Shown: positions 42,754 to 56,790 of the stretch, in pieces | Layout: each line of letters begins with the position of its first letter | Numbering within the stretch: the stretch's first letter is position 1 | DNA from: Effrenium voratum | Taxonomy: Eukaryota > Sar > Dinophyceae > Suessiales > Symbiodiniaceae | Assembly (NCBI GenBank): GCA_963377175.1 | Contig: CAUJNA010000454.1 | Coordinates: 161,813 to 225,812, forward strand | DNA length: 64,000 nucleotides | Direction of reading: 5' to 3' | The notes under the pieces: generated by a model | Seen by the model: only the letters and a program-made list of their open reading frames with translations | Database searches by the model: none | Told to the model about the DNA's origin: nothing | Translations under genes and position numbers: made by a program

Positions 42754-43592
42754 ATGGCTGAATTTACTAAGAAAGAGCAAGAAGAAATTATTAATGACTT
42801 TTTGAATAAAATAAAAGTTAATGACATTATCAGTAGTTGTAAATGTAAACTAATAAATGAAAAAACTGGACTAACTAAGTGAAGTTTACCTATTCCAATT
42901 GTGAAAAACATTTGTGATTTTAATTATGTTGAATGCGAGAAATGTGTTTTTATTAAGAAATGCAAAGCAAGTTTTACATAAAAGTAATTTACATTCAACA
43001 TTGAGACAATGTATTTATGATAAATACAAATTGGAACTTGAAGAAAACACATTTCTCAATAATGACTCATCATTAAGAACATATTGTTTTATAAAGTTAA
43101 ATACATTTCCTACATATCAAAAAGTGAAAAAAAAATATACTGCAAGATACCGAAACATATATTTTAAAATGTCATAATGATATTAAATATTACTACGAAA
43201 AGTCATATGAGGTTAGTTATGGTGGCAAAACTGGAACAACAAGACCAATTGAAGAATTTAATAATAAAATGATATTCAAATTTATTGATGAGTATGATTT
43301 ATCAAATAATAAAATTGAAAATGATTGCAAGGAAACATTTTTAAACTACATAAAACAAAGAAACCAAGAATTGAAAATCATAATTGATAAAATATGTGAT
43401 TATATTAAGGATGAACAGAAGAACAATATAATAGGTAAATTAATGTATGGTGATGTGATAAATGATATTAAAAGTGTTTTAGGAAACTGGGGCATATATT
43501 TTTGCATTTATGATTTTGCTGATAGAAAATATCCATTTAAAAATAATAAACAGAACTTTAAACAAATCCAAAGATTACAAAGGAATATTTAA
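42754..43592 (+). pseudogene. F-box-like family member in several fragments
   Basis: The first frame (MAEFTKKEQEEIINDFLNKI) stops at TGA 42880-42882. The same frame then goes on with LPIPIVKNICDFNYVECEKC to TAA near 42980. Later parts are in other frames: NLHSTLRQCIYDKYKLELEE (to 43177) and, from about 43138, ILQDTETYILKCHNDIKYYY to 43592. The order and coding-like composition suggest one gene of about 280 codons with at least one nonsense change and two frameshifts. LPIPIVKNI followed by a CxxC pair resembles LPNGIINNI...CKIC in the two following genes. Confidence 0.5.
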
Positions 43593-43609
43593 ATACTAAT
43601 GACTTTGAT

Positions 43610-43670
43610 TAAAACCATACTATAATAATAACATGTAAAATAGTATATGTTATAATTATACTATACTTAT
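43610..43670. repeat. Hairpin-forming intergenic repeat, copy 1
   Basis: ATAATAATAACATGTAAAAT then AGTATATGTTATAATTATAC, able to pair within itself. Closely related copies lie at 44275-44330 and 44930-44985 (inner end of the right inverted repeat), and an inverted copy at the left end near 23480-23526. It repeats with the tandem F-box-like genes. Confidence 0.85.
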
Positions 43671-43707
43671 GGTTTGTTTCTTAATTTTACTTCATGCCTT
43701 AAAAATG

Positions 43708-43719
43708 ACTTAAAGAAAT
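43708..43719 (+). promoter_or_regulatory. ACTTAAAGAAAT upstream motif
   Basis: Ends 25 nt before ATG 43745. The whole leader to the ATG is identical in the second copy at 44363. Confidence 0.65.
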
Positions 43720-43744
43720 AGTGCCTTAATATAATAAGAGGAAA

Positions 43745-44269
43745 ATGAACGGTGATAAAATCAATAATTATATCAATAAAAAATGCTATGATTGTTGTCA
43801 CTTCAAAAAAGAAAATATGGAATTGTATAAATTAAATTTACCTAATGGAATAATAAATAATATTATTTATTATGCTTTGGGTAAAGAAGATTTATGTAAA
43901 ATTTGTACAAATTGGAGGTTTCATCAACAAATAATTGAAAATCATTTAGATATTAAAATGTTTAATGAAAGAAATGTAGAAGATGACATCTTAATATTTC
44001 TAACTGTGTATAAAATACCACCTTATAGTTATGTTAGAGCATTTCTGAAAATCAGTGAGAAAAAGTATGAAATGATAGACCGCATATTATGGATGTTGGT
44101 TTATCGTCAAAAGGAAGGAGAAGATGTTAAAGAAAATATCAAATTATGTATTGAAAGTAAAAAGCTTAATGTTAAAAACTCAGTGAGAGATATTAATATT
44201 ATTTTTAAAATGATGTATGAAAGAAGTAAGACAAATCAATTAAATTATTATCCTGAACTGAAATTATAA
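43745..44269 (+). CDS. F-box-like protein, tandem copy 1
   Basis: 174 residues, intact. N-terminal CYDCCHFKK gives a possible zinc site; LYKLNLPNGIINNIIYYALG resembles the first helices of an F-box; a second CKIC motif follows. The C-terminal half is helical with ILIFLTVYKIPPYSYVRAFL and DINIIFKMMYERSKT. Such proteins in DNA viruses may direct host ubiquitin ligase to targets; here it is an inference from the N-terminal pattern only. About 655 bp downstream lies its closest paralogue, so the pair arose by tandem duplication including promoter and trailing hairpin. Confidence 0.6.
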   Translation: MNGDKINNYINKKCYDCCHFKKENMELYKLNLPNGIINNIIYYALGKEDLCKICTNWRFHQQIIENHLDIKMFNERNVEDDILIFLTVYKIPPYSYVRAFLKISEKKYEMIDRILWMLVYRQKEGEDVKENIKLCIESKKLNVKNSVRDINIIFKMMYERSKTNQLNYYPELKL

Positions 44270-44362
44270 TCATAATATAATAATAACATGTAAAGTAGTA
44301 TATGTTATAATTATACTAAACTTATGGTTAGTTTCTTAATTTTTCTTAATGCCTTAAAAATG

Positions 44363-44374
44363 ACTTAAAGAAAT
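44363..44374 (+). promoter_or_regulatory. ACTTAAAGAAAT upstream motif
   Basis: Ends 25 nt before ATG 44400; part of the duplicated leader. Confidence 0.65.
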
Positions 44375-44399
44375 AGTGCCTTAATATAATAAGAGGAAA

Positions 44400-44918
44400 A
44401 TGAACGGTGATAAAATCAATAATTATATCAATAAAAAATGCTATGATTGTTGTCACTTCAAGAAAGGAAATATGGAATTGTATAAATTGAATTTACCTAA
44501 TGAAATAGTGAATAATATTATTAATTATTCAATGGATGAAAAAGACGAATGTGAAAATTGTCAGGAATGGAGAGATAATCAATTTGTAATCAAATGTTTG
44601 TTGAGAATACAAGGAAGACATAATAGAAATGTAGAAGATGAGATTTTAATATTTCTAACTGTAAATAAAATACCACCTTATGATTATGTTAAACAGTTTC
44701 TTAAAATCAGTAAGAAAAAATATGACATGGTTTATGATATATTATGGATGTTGGGCTATAGTCAAGAGAAAGGGGAAGATGTTAAAGAAAATATCAAATT
44801 ATTTATTGAAAGTAAAAAGTTTAATATTCAAAATACATTGAGAGATATTAATATTATTTTTAAAATGATGTATGAAAGAAGTAAGACAAAAAAAAATTAT
44901 ATTATTATCCTGTACTGA
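44400..44918 (+). CDS. F-box-like protein, tandem copy 2, C-terminus frameshifted
   Basis: 172 residues, similar to copy 1 over its whole length (first 20 residues identical, CYDCCHFKK shared). The two diverge most at residues 45-75, where the second zinc-like pair is CENC. The last residues differ because of an A9 run near 44888-44896: copy 1 ends YYPELKL, and here the matching YYPVLKL lies one frame away. The last gene before the right inverted repeat. Confidence 0.6.
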   Translation: MNGDKINNYINKKCYDCCHFKKGNMELYKLNLPNEIVNNIINYSMDEKDECENCQEWRDNQFVIKCLLRIQGRHNRNVEDEILIFLTVNKIPPYDYVKQFLKISKKKYDMVYDILWMLGYSQEKGEDVKENIKLFIESKKFNIQNTLRDINIIFKMMYERSKTKKNYIIILY

Positions 44919-44932
44919 AATTATAATCATAC

Positions 44933-45385
44933 TATAATAATAACATGTAAAATCTTATATGTTATAATCATACTGTACTTATGGTTTGTAAAGATTGAAA
45001 TGTTTTATTTTTCCTAATTTGCTTGACTCTTTCAAAGTGCGTTGTTCAGACTTGGTATGCTTCTTCAGTTTTTTCGTGCTTTGGCTGTTTGTTTTTATTT
45101 TGTTTGATACTCTTCTGATATTTTTTGTTGGTATGTTGCTTTGTTTTTTGTTGATGTGTGTGTTTGAGTTTGTGTTCTTTGATGGTTTTTTATTTTTGCT
45201 GTTTTGTTGGTATGCTTGTTTGAATTATTTAATGTTGTATGCTGTGATTAAATATTTTTGTTGCTGGTTGTGATTATTTATTTTGTTTGCTTGTTGTTCT
45301 GGATTTTGTTTTCTGTTTGTTGTGTTGCTGATGGAGAAAAACAAATAAAAGTAGAATTCCTAGAATTCTCCTTTTACTATTTTTT
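44933..45385. repeat. Right terminal inverted repeat
   Basis: Inverted partner of 23076-23526, ending in a T7 run against the G8 flank. The high identity over about 450 bp suggests that little time has passed since insertion, or gene conversion between the ends. Confidence 0.95.
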
Positions 45386-45393
45386 TGGGGGGG
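45386..45393. repeat. Right flanking G-run, putative target-site duplication
   Basis: Eight G bases in the same orientation as the ten at 23066-23075. See the left copy. Confidence 0.6.
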
Positions 45394-46402
45394 GAACTGA
45401 AAGGCACAAATCCAGTACAGCCCATGCGACAGGCGGGCCTGGCCATCGGGCCTCTCCACTGAGTTGAAGCCTCGATGCGGTGATAGGCGACAGCCCCCTA
45501 TTTAGTACATGCAATCACCAGATCAACGCACCCAACAGGTCCCCCAGCAACAGATTTCATGTGGATGGAAGGGTTTTCCAACTCAAACCTATGATCCACA
45601 ATGTGGATGGAAGTTGTCCAAACCAAACATTCGATTAATGCCGGAGAGAAAATGGATGGGGGGTTCCAAACCAAACCAAAAAAACGATAAAACCCAAAAA
45701 GTGGTTGGCAGACGCCAACAAAGACCCAATGCTGTGCCACGGATCGAGTCCGGGACGGGAGTAGTCCAGGTTGTAGTTGCTCCTAGGGAAAGACAAGTTG
45801 CAAGACCCATGCCCTCTCGCGATGCAAGCGAGGTAGCTAACTGCCTATGGTTTTGCTGGGACTCTGATCGATGTCTCATTTGCTTTGCACTTTCTCAACC
45901 ATCGTTCTTCTCAGCAAGCCATGTGCTGGCTGCCACGGCTTGGTGGCTGCCTGAACAGAAGGATTCCTGGGAATGGGGAAGCAACCCGAGGCTACTGCAA
46001 ATCCCGCTGGCCTCTTCCCTGGCCCACGAGGCATGGCGGAAAAGCTTGGAAACACTCCAAAGAAATTCTCAATGTGAGCTCTCTCTGGCTGACTTCGTTA
46101 TGGATTGTGACAGGTTCGCAGAAAAGTTCACAACAAGGTAAAGCGTTCTCAAGCCACGTCTCCTGCTTATTTTCTTCCTTGAGGCGGCTGGCGGCAAATT
46201 CCAACCAGGCTTCGAGGCAAAAGATCTTGCAAACCATAGACAAAAGCCTTGAGACCAATGAAAGGCTGGGAAAAGACTGAGACACGGCCATACAAAAGCG
46301 CAGAAACCCATAAAAGCACCTCGGAGATCCAGCCAACTCTCACCAAACTTGGCGACCAGGCTCGACCGTCGCATCCCTTTTTAACAGATGTCCGCATCTC
46401 AC
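45394..46402. other. Host DNA right of the element
   Basis: No confirmed gene. A plus-strand frame at 45509-46141 ends in coding-like LSLADFVMDCDRFAEKFTT before an AG|GTAAAG donor, but no family is recognised and the upstream part looks non-coding. The last exon(s) of the minus-strand dioxygenase should also fall here or be very short. Confidence 0.35.
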
Positions 46403-50440
<4,038 letters not shown>

Positions 50441-50449
50441 ACTCTCAAA

Positions 50450-52540
50450 AAAGAGAACGGGGCACCACAAATCAGCTTTCCATGGTGAGCCCGGTCTGGC
50501 GGGGTTTCCCATTTACCCACAAGGGGCGTTACATCCATTCCAATCCAGATCTGAAGGGTTACTCGGCACCACTGCAAGTCATGGCATGCGATCTGGTTGC
50601 AACAAATGCCCATTCAGTCCAAAAGTTGCCGAATTGGCGGCTGAAGGTCATATCTTCAAGGACAACTCCCTAGTGCTTGCTTCGTCAATGATTGGCGGCT
50701 TTGAGTTCATCAACATGGCTTGGTGGTCAACATGTGACATGTGTGTTTGTCAAACATATCCTCTGATTGGACGCACAATATGAGTTTGCTTGGCAAGATC
50801 ATGCACGATCCGCATCATGTTTCTTCTGGCATGCGGAGTATGGTTGCATCTCCGCTGGATACCATACCATAATTGCACAAGTCTGTGTCAAGCGTGCTCT
50901 CAGGAACCTGACAGGCCAACAGATCTATCTTCATAAGCCTAAGGCCAATAGCCATGTTGTTTGCTTCGATTGCAGAGTGGCGAGGTGCCCGACATTGGCA
51001 ATGGACTGGCGCTTTGGCGAACTCCCCATGCTTCAGCACCGAATCCCCAATCACCTGAATTCTACCCTCAAAAGCTGACGTATCTCAGACCCAACGCTCA
51101 AGAACCGAAAGCCCTGGCAGGCTGAAGACCCCGGTCTTGATGCCATCCCCTAATCCCCCACTTGCAAGTTTCGTGCGCTCAAGAAATGCTCGGTGAAGAC
51201 TGGCAGATCTTCAAGCTCGCCTCTCTCACCTTGCCTTCTCAAATTCGACGGGTGCTTCCCCGGCACACGCAGGAAACCAAAAAACTGCCCCCCCCGCCCC
51301 CCAAATCCACAGAGACCGAGGCACAGGTGCAGTGCCGTGGCGTGCAGAGCTCCATGGCTTGGGCCAGCTGGGTCGACACCACCTGTCGCATCCCTCTCTC
51401 ACGCAGCTAAGTCTGGTCATGTCCTTTCCGCTCAAATTTGACAGGAAAGGAACACTGTATTTTCGTTGCTTATATCTTAGAAATAATATTGATTGATGTC
51501 ATGATGTCTCTTGTCTTCAAACTCCCTCTCGCAGCTGTTACTTGGAGGTGGGTATGAGAGCGTGATGACCATACATTACCTCGCCATTGTCCTGCCGTGG
51601 AATCTATTGAATGGAAAGGACATTGTTTTGGAATCTTTCTGTGGTAAGAATGGAATGACAGCTAGACGAAATGGTGCTCAAGAACCCACTCTCTTTTGTC
51701 CGTATGATGTCTCTTCCAGATCCTCACGTACCATCTTGGATTGGACCAGGATGGAATGATCTAAATTTCTTTCTTCATCCCGTGGCAACCTTGACACAAA
51801 ACAGTAACTCTGTTTCCCTGAGCTCATAGCATTCGTTTGGGGATGTCTATTCTTAGGGGACCTCCGAATGGCTTCCTTGGTGGCTTCCCTTCAAACCGAA
51901 AAAGGTGGTACCCTCGAAGTCTGCTGTTCTAAACATCTCTCATTGGAACTCTTCCACCTTAGGGCAAAATAATATTCATTCCTGTTCTGTCTCACTCCAA
52001 ATTGCATGTAGTCTAATGCATTTCAAGGATGGAATGTGGAGACGACAAAGCCATTCCTTTTGCCCCTCTTGCTTTCATCCAATCACGGTATAGAGAAGTG
52101 AGGAGAGAGACATCCCACCCATGCTCATCTCCTTTCGTAGCTTTGGGATAGAAGAAAATGGCCATGTCAAAGGAACCTTTCCTGTCACCCACTCTACATT
52201 CTGGAGATGAAAAGCAAACCAGGATTAACTCTCGAAGGCATTCTATGCTGTGGAAATGCTTGAATTATGACGTCTTAGTTTATTGTCAGACTTCTTGCAA
52301 TTAGTTGTCTTTTTGCTCAAGGGTAAGAACTCTCGTAAGAGGATGGGCCGAAAAAGTCGCCCCATTGTTTGGTTGGAACTATGGTCTCCTGAAAGGTAAG
52401 TCCAGGAACTCCTGCTAGTTGATTCCTTCTGGTTTCCTTTGACAACATGCAACCTGGCAAAGGGTCTTCTTTTTGAGGCCAGCATGCGTGGCTTCAGGGA
52501 AACCAAACAGAAACCGAAGCCCAGCTTTCAGCTTCCAACC
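50450..52540. other. Host DNA, mostly non-coding
   Basis: No confirmed gene. One minus-strand candidate exon at about 51320-51410 reads LRERGMRQVVSTQLAQAMEL followed by CTPRHC, coding-like but of unknown family. It could belong to the N-terminal part of the dioxygenase gene. Confidence 0.35.
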
Positions 52541-52543
52541 CAC

Positions 52544-52639
52544 CTCCAGCGCATCGAAGTAGTAGCTCCGCCGCGGCGCCGCGTCTGCGGCCCCTGTCCG
52601 GCGGTCCACCCCGCGCTTGGCAGCCCGTGTTTTGGGCTC
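52544..52639 (-). CDS. Unknown protein, exon with clear splice signals
   Basis: Reads EPKTRAAKRGVDRRTGAADA then APRRSYYFDALE between acceptor CACAG|GAG and donor GAG|GTGGGT. It is basic and Ala-rich. The frame pairs with the exon at 52952-53068 on the same strand. No family is recognised; it might be upstream coding of the dioxygenase gene. Confidence 0.5.
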
Positions 52640-52951
52640 CTGTGAGCGAAGCGACGCGGAAAGCGACGGGTTCGCGAAACTGACGGGTTCGATGAGGCTG
52701 AAAAAGGTGGCTGGGCCCAACTTTGTGACATGACTCTTGGAACACGCCCCGAATCAAAGCCGTTTTACAAGTGCTTGCACAAAGGACGAAACTCAAAAGA
52801 AACCAACTCGTGTCCAAGCAAATCTCAGGTTGACCAAAGGCCCACAACTTTCCCCCCGCGCTCCTCTGGAGATTCGGCCTGCGACAGAAGCATCGCAGAC
52901 AAACTTGGGGTCCAGTCCAGGGAGAACCGATTGTCCTCCTTCCTTCTCTAC

Positions 52952-53068
52952 CAAGCAACATCTCAGAAAGATGCGCCTCGAATGGTGCTTGTGGCAGCGC
53001 TCGCCAGAGATCCTGTGGCACAGGCAGACGAGCGCTCTGCGGCAGCTGAGCATGGAGGGCTTCAGTCC
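52952..53068 (-). CDS. Unknown protein, upstream exon
   Basis: Reads RTEALHAQLPQSARLPVPQD followed by LWRALPQAPFEAHLSEMLL, ending at donor CTTG|GTAGAG. The acceptor is uncertain. The plus strand is also open here, so the strand choice rests on the donor and on the neighbouring exon. Confidence 0.4.
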
Positions 53069-53099
53069 GGACAATTCTAGAGCTGGACCCTGAGGACAG

Positions 53100-55390
53100 T
53101 CGTAACCTCAACTGGTTGCGTGCGTTAAAAAAACTGGGTTTGGGCCTTTTACTTGGATGCTCATGAAACCACGACGGCCACTTCCAGGACAAACCGATGC
53201 ATTTCGACGACGTGCCTGGCCTCCAGCCATTTCAGGAATGACTCATCAAAGGCGCCATCTACCTGAGCGATCATATCCCAGAAAGTGTCTCAGGCCCTTG
53301 GCGTTAAAGGCATAAGCAATGCAGTCCGGTGCAATGCAGTGCAGTGCAATGTGTAGCGTAGCGTGGTGCAGTGTGGCGTGCTGTGGTGTAGTGGAATGTA
53401 GTGCAACGTACTGGAATGTAAATGTACATGCAATAAATCATGTGGCGTGGTGTAATGTAATCTAATGTAATGAATCTATGTATGCGTGAAGGCAAGTATG
53501 CAAGAATGTATGGACGCACGTACACATGATGCATGCATGTAGAAATGAATGAGCATTGCATGCATGAGTCCATGCATGACTGTATGTAAGAATATATGGA
53601 TGCAAGATTGCATGTATGTATATATAAACGGCGGCCTAAAACCAGGCATGTATGTAAGTTTTTTTATACGACTAAATGAATCTGCAAAGCAAAAACCAAA
53701 GGAAACCGATCACTCTTGTTGAGGCACAAACAGGGACATTCAGCGGAAAGCTTTCAAAGACCCGGGTATGATGTAGATGTCAGAGAGCGCATTTGGGGGG
53801 TCCGAGGCAGAAGCATCTCTCTTGTTCAGATCCGGGTAAGGGACTCCGCCCATTAAAACCCAACCCAAAACGGTCCATCCGCTAACGGCGAGTCGCATAG
53901 AAGGCCCCCAACGCAGAAACCTCCGGCGGCAGCGGTAGAGGCACCGGGCACCTGCTGTGTGTGTGTGTGACTTTGCGGGTGCCCTTTGTGGAGAAAGGAC
54001 AATTGAAACCCATAGGGGTCCCTTTCTCAAGTTGAGTTGTTTCTTGGGGGTTGTGTTTTCATTGATTCTCGAGGATACTGTGCTCCCCCCTGCTAAGCGC
54101 ATCTTCGAAGCGGACTATTCCTGAAATCAGCCAGCCTGATGCTGGGAATCTGCCACTACAAAAACCTCTTCCACCAGCGGCTATCACTTTTGTGGACGGA
54201 AAGCCAGCGATGCGCACACCCACCGAGGTGGCCTCATGGGCAAAAATGGTCGCACCTCCTCCTAAGATAGCCAGATGCCTCCTGGCCAGTTATTTTAGGA
54301 GCTCGCTCTATCAGCACAGCATGGCTCCACTGGTGGCTATCTTCGTGGATGGCGTGCAGCCACATCGCGTTCCAAACCTTTTGACACCTCAGACGCGACC
54401 TGCAACCAAGTCGCGCTTATTTCCTTACCAGGAGGCGATGGTATGGAGTAGCGCGCCGCTACTTAGACAGTATGACTTGCTGGCATTCTTGTGAGAAATG
54501 TTAGAGGAGATAACCATTCTGTTTTTGTATTGGCTCTTTATATCACCGCCAATGTAATGGTTGCTACTGAGTCAGAAGAGCTATTGTGGTCAAATACAAG
54601 CTGCAATGTCATTTTTGCCAGAGCTGATTTCAAAATCTAGTTTTGTTAAAGTGTGCTTCATTGTATCGGTTCCATGTTTTTGTTGTGTGTGTTTTCCCCG
54701 AAAAACTTGTCTAAATACTGTTTTCTCTAGCCCACTTCTTCCTAAGTACTTTTACCCCACCTGTCTTCTCATCTCTATCCATATCATTCATGTGTTGCAT
54801 TAAATCTTATTCTTGGGGCATTTGTTCTTTTTGTGTTCATATTTGCAACACAGTATAAACAGTGGTTGGGGATCGATTCCCGCGGGCACCGGGACTGCCA
54901 AAGCTGAGAGCTGTGTCGTGGAAACCTCAAAATCGTCCGTGTTTCCTAGGCTCACAGTCGCGAAGGACCGGAGAGAACTGAGATCTAGTGCTCCTTTCAC
55001 AGATGGCAACCCTTGCAGCGCTGAGGGCCTCGCCAGCATGATGCTGCCCGTTGCGATAAGGTGTCATATCACTCCAGATTCATGATGAGTTTGCCAAAAT
55101 GCAATGGCTGAAATTAAGGGAACATGAATCAACGCCTGCCAGGGTCACTTGGGTCACTTGGGATCACTTGGCCAGGTGCCAAGCTCCATTCACATGCCAA
55201 CAATCCAACTTACCCGCAATCCAAGTGATGCAATCCACCTAGGGCCTGGGCCAAAGGAGTGCTGCTTACAGGAGTCACCACCGCGCCCGTGTTCCACAAG
55301 TTCGAAGTAAGGAATGTGGGCTTCGTAGGACTCGCAACAAGTCAGGCGTCAAGACACAAACAAATAGGGCATCGGACCATCCCAGGGATT
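53100..55390. other. Host DNA without a recognised gene
   Basis: Contains a degenerate GCAATGCAGT/GTAATGTAAT-type repeat (53315-53640) and a short TG run at 53954-53970. A plus-strand frame at 54192-54494 is open but not recognisable. Confidence 0.4.
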
Positions 55391-55396
55391 GAGCGC

Positions 55397-55498
55397 CTGC
55401 TGCACGGAGGAGATGGCACGTGCGGCGGCCAAGTGTCGGGGCCAACTCCTGAGCTGCACGATTTGGGCAGCTATTTTTTCAATGGTGTCCGCGAGTTC
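55397..55498 (-). CDS. Unknown protein, helical exon
   Basis: Reads ELADTIEKIAAQIVQLRSWP followed by RHLAAARAISSVQQ, a clear amphipathic helical pattern. The acceptor is ACAAAG|GAA and the donor is GC (CAGCAG|GCGCTC). No family is recognised. Same strand as the ankyrin gene to its right. Confidence 0.5.
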
Positions 55499-55504
55499 CT
55501 TTGT

Positions 55505-56640
55505 TCTCACTTTTCGGAAAATTATGTTGGTGGCAAACAACCAGCACCCCCTTTTTTGGGCAAGGCCAACGGCTTGGCCCATGCATGGCCAAGCCCCGAT
55601 TTTCTCCTCCAAAACCGGGTCTTGGATCTTACATGCCCGCACCTTCAGTGTCACCGGAGCCCTTTGGAAGCCGAAGTACGAAGTTACCCAGCCCGTGGAC
55701 TGTCAACGAAGAAGATCCGTTTGGTATACCATTTGTAGCTTCGCATGTCCTGGCGTATTGAGGTTTGCACGAGCTTTTGCTTTTGGTACTAAGGTGAATA
55801 TACAAGAGATATTAGACTTAGACTTTTGGGAACTCTCCATGGTCTTACAATCCAAGCGGACTTTGGGTACCAAGATGATTCAAGTTGATGCAATATTTTG
55901 GGGAGAACCCAGGGATCAAACATATTGTCACCGCCAGTAGGGGAGACCATCTTAAAGGGTCTTGTTTGAGACTCCTGGAGTTTAGGACAACCCATAAGAC
56001 CCGTCATGGTCTGTACCAAACAAAAAGCCACTGTTTGAGCACCCAACAAACAGTCGGCAATCGGTTAGCCTAGACACAAAGAACGCGGCTCACTCGCTCT
56101 CTTCTTGTGGCTCGGTGAATCTGCACCTCTGTATCTTTGTGAATTTGTCACTGACTTTTGTAATGTCGTGCTTCTGGATCTCTGTGTCTCTGCCAAACGA
56201 AACTCCATGTCTCCCGAACATGTCTTTCCCAGCTTCAGAGGGCGATTCCCGATATGGGGGGGTGTCAAGCATGTTGGCCACTTGCGCACAGAAAACCAAG
56301 GGCATCGCAAATGTCTAAGATAATTATGCCGATCCCGGAATAATCAATCACGTGGAATAATGATTGTTTTCCGTCAAGTTGAAGGATGACAAATCCCGGT
56401 GTATCGATACATATATATATATATGTAAAATAGACAATAAATGGGACGGACGAGCCATTCGACTTAAGAAGTTCCATCGGTTGCTGGGAAGCCAAAGTCT
56501 TGGATTCACCCGACCGCGCGCGTTCGTTGCGGTCACCAAACTGTGCCGCCGCGAAGAACCTCCCCTCAACCCCCAAAATGGCAAACAAAGAAGCAGCTCC
56601 TTGCATCTCCAACACCAAAACCGTGAACAAATGCCACGCC
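55505..56640. other. Host DNA without a recognised gene
   Basis: Nothing convincing was found; a (TA)n stretch lies at 56410-56424. Confidence 0.4.
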
Positions 56641-56644
56641 CTTG

Positions 56645-56790
56645 GCACGCCGCCTCCAAATCCCGCGCCAGGCGTCGCCTCTCCAGGCTTCGGCACACCT
56701 CCGCGTGGCCGCGGCACCGCGCCGCCGACCAGGCCGAAGCCTGGCTGCAGAGCTTCCGCGGGTCCGCGCCCCAGGCCAGCAGCACCTGGT
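56645..56790 (-). CDS. Ankyrin-like exon
   Basis: Reads VLLAWGADPRKLCSQASAWS then AARCRGHAEVCRSLERRRL. AARCRGHAEVCRSL fits an ankyrin helix pair. The acceptor is CACCAG|GTG; the donor is unclear. Confidence 0.5.

Larger units (their letters stand above)
23076..45385. mobile_element. Integrated Polinton/Maverick-type (polinton-like virus) element
   Basis: A 22,310-bp AT-rich block in GC-richer host DNA, bounded by about 450-bp inverted repeats. It encodes the diagnostic set: rve integrase, protein-primed DNA polymerase B, packaging ATPase, double-jelly-roll major capsid protein and penton-like protein. Gene order from the left: minus-strand methyltransferase block; plus-strand ATPase and GIY-YIG; minus-strand fibre, major capsid and lipase; plus-strand penton, structural/hypothetical genes, integrase, polymerase and F-box-like genes. 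No cysteine (adenain-like) maturation protease was recognised. Multiple stops and frameshifts indicate that this copy is not intact as read. Confidence 0.95.
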
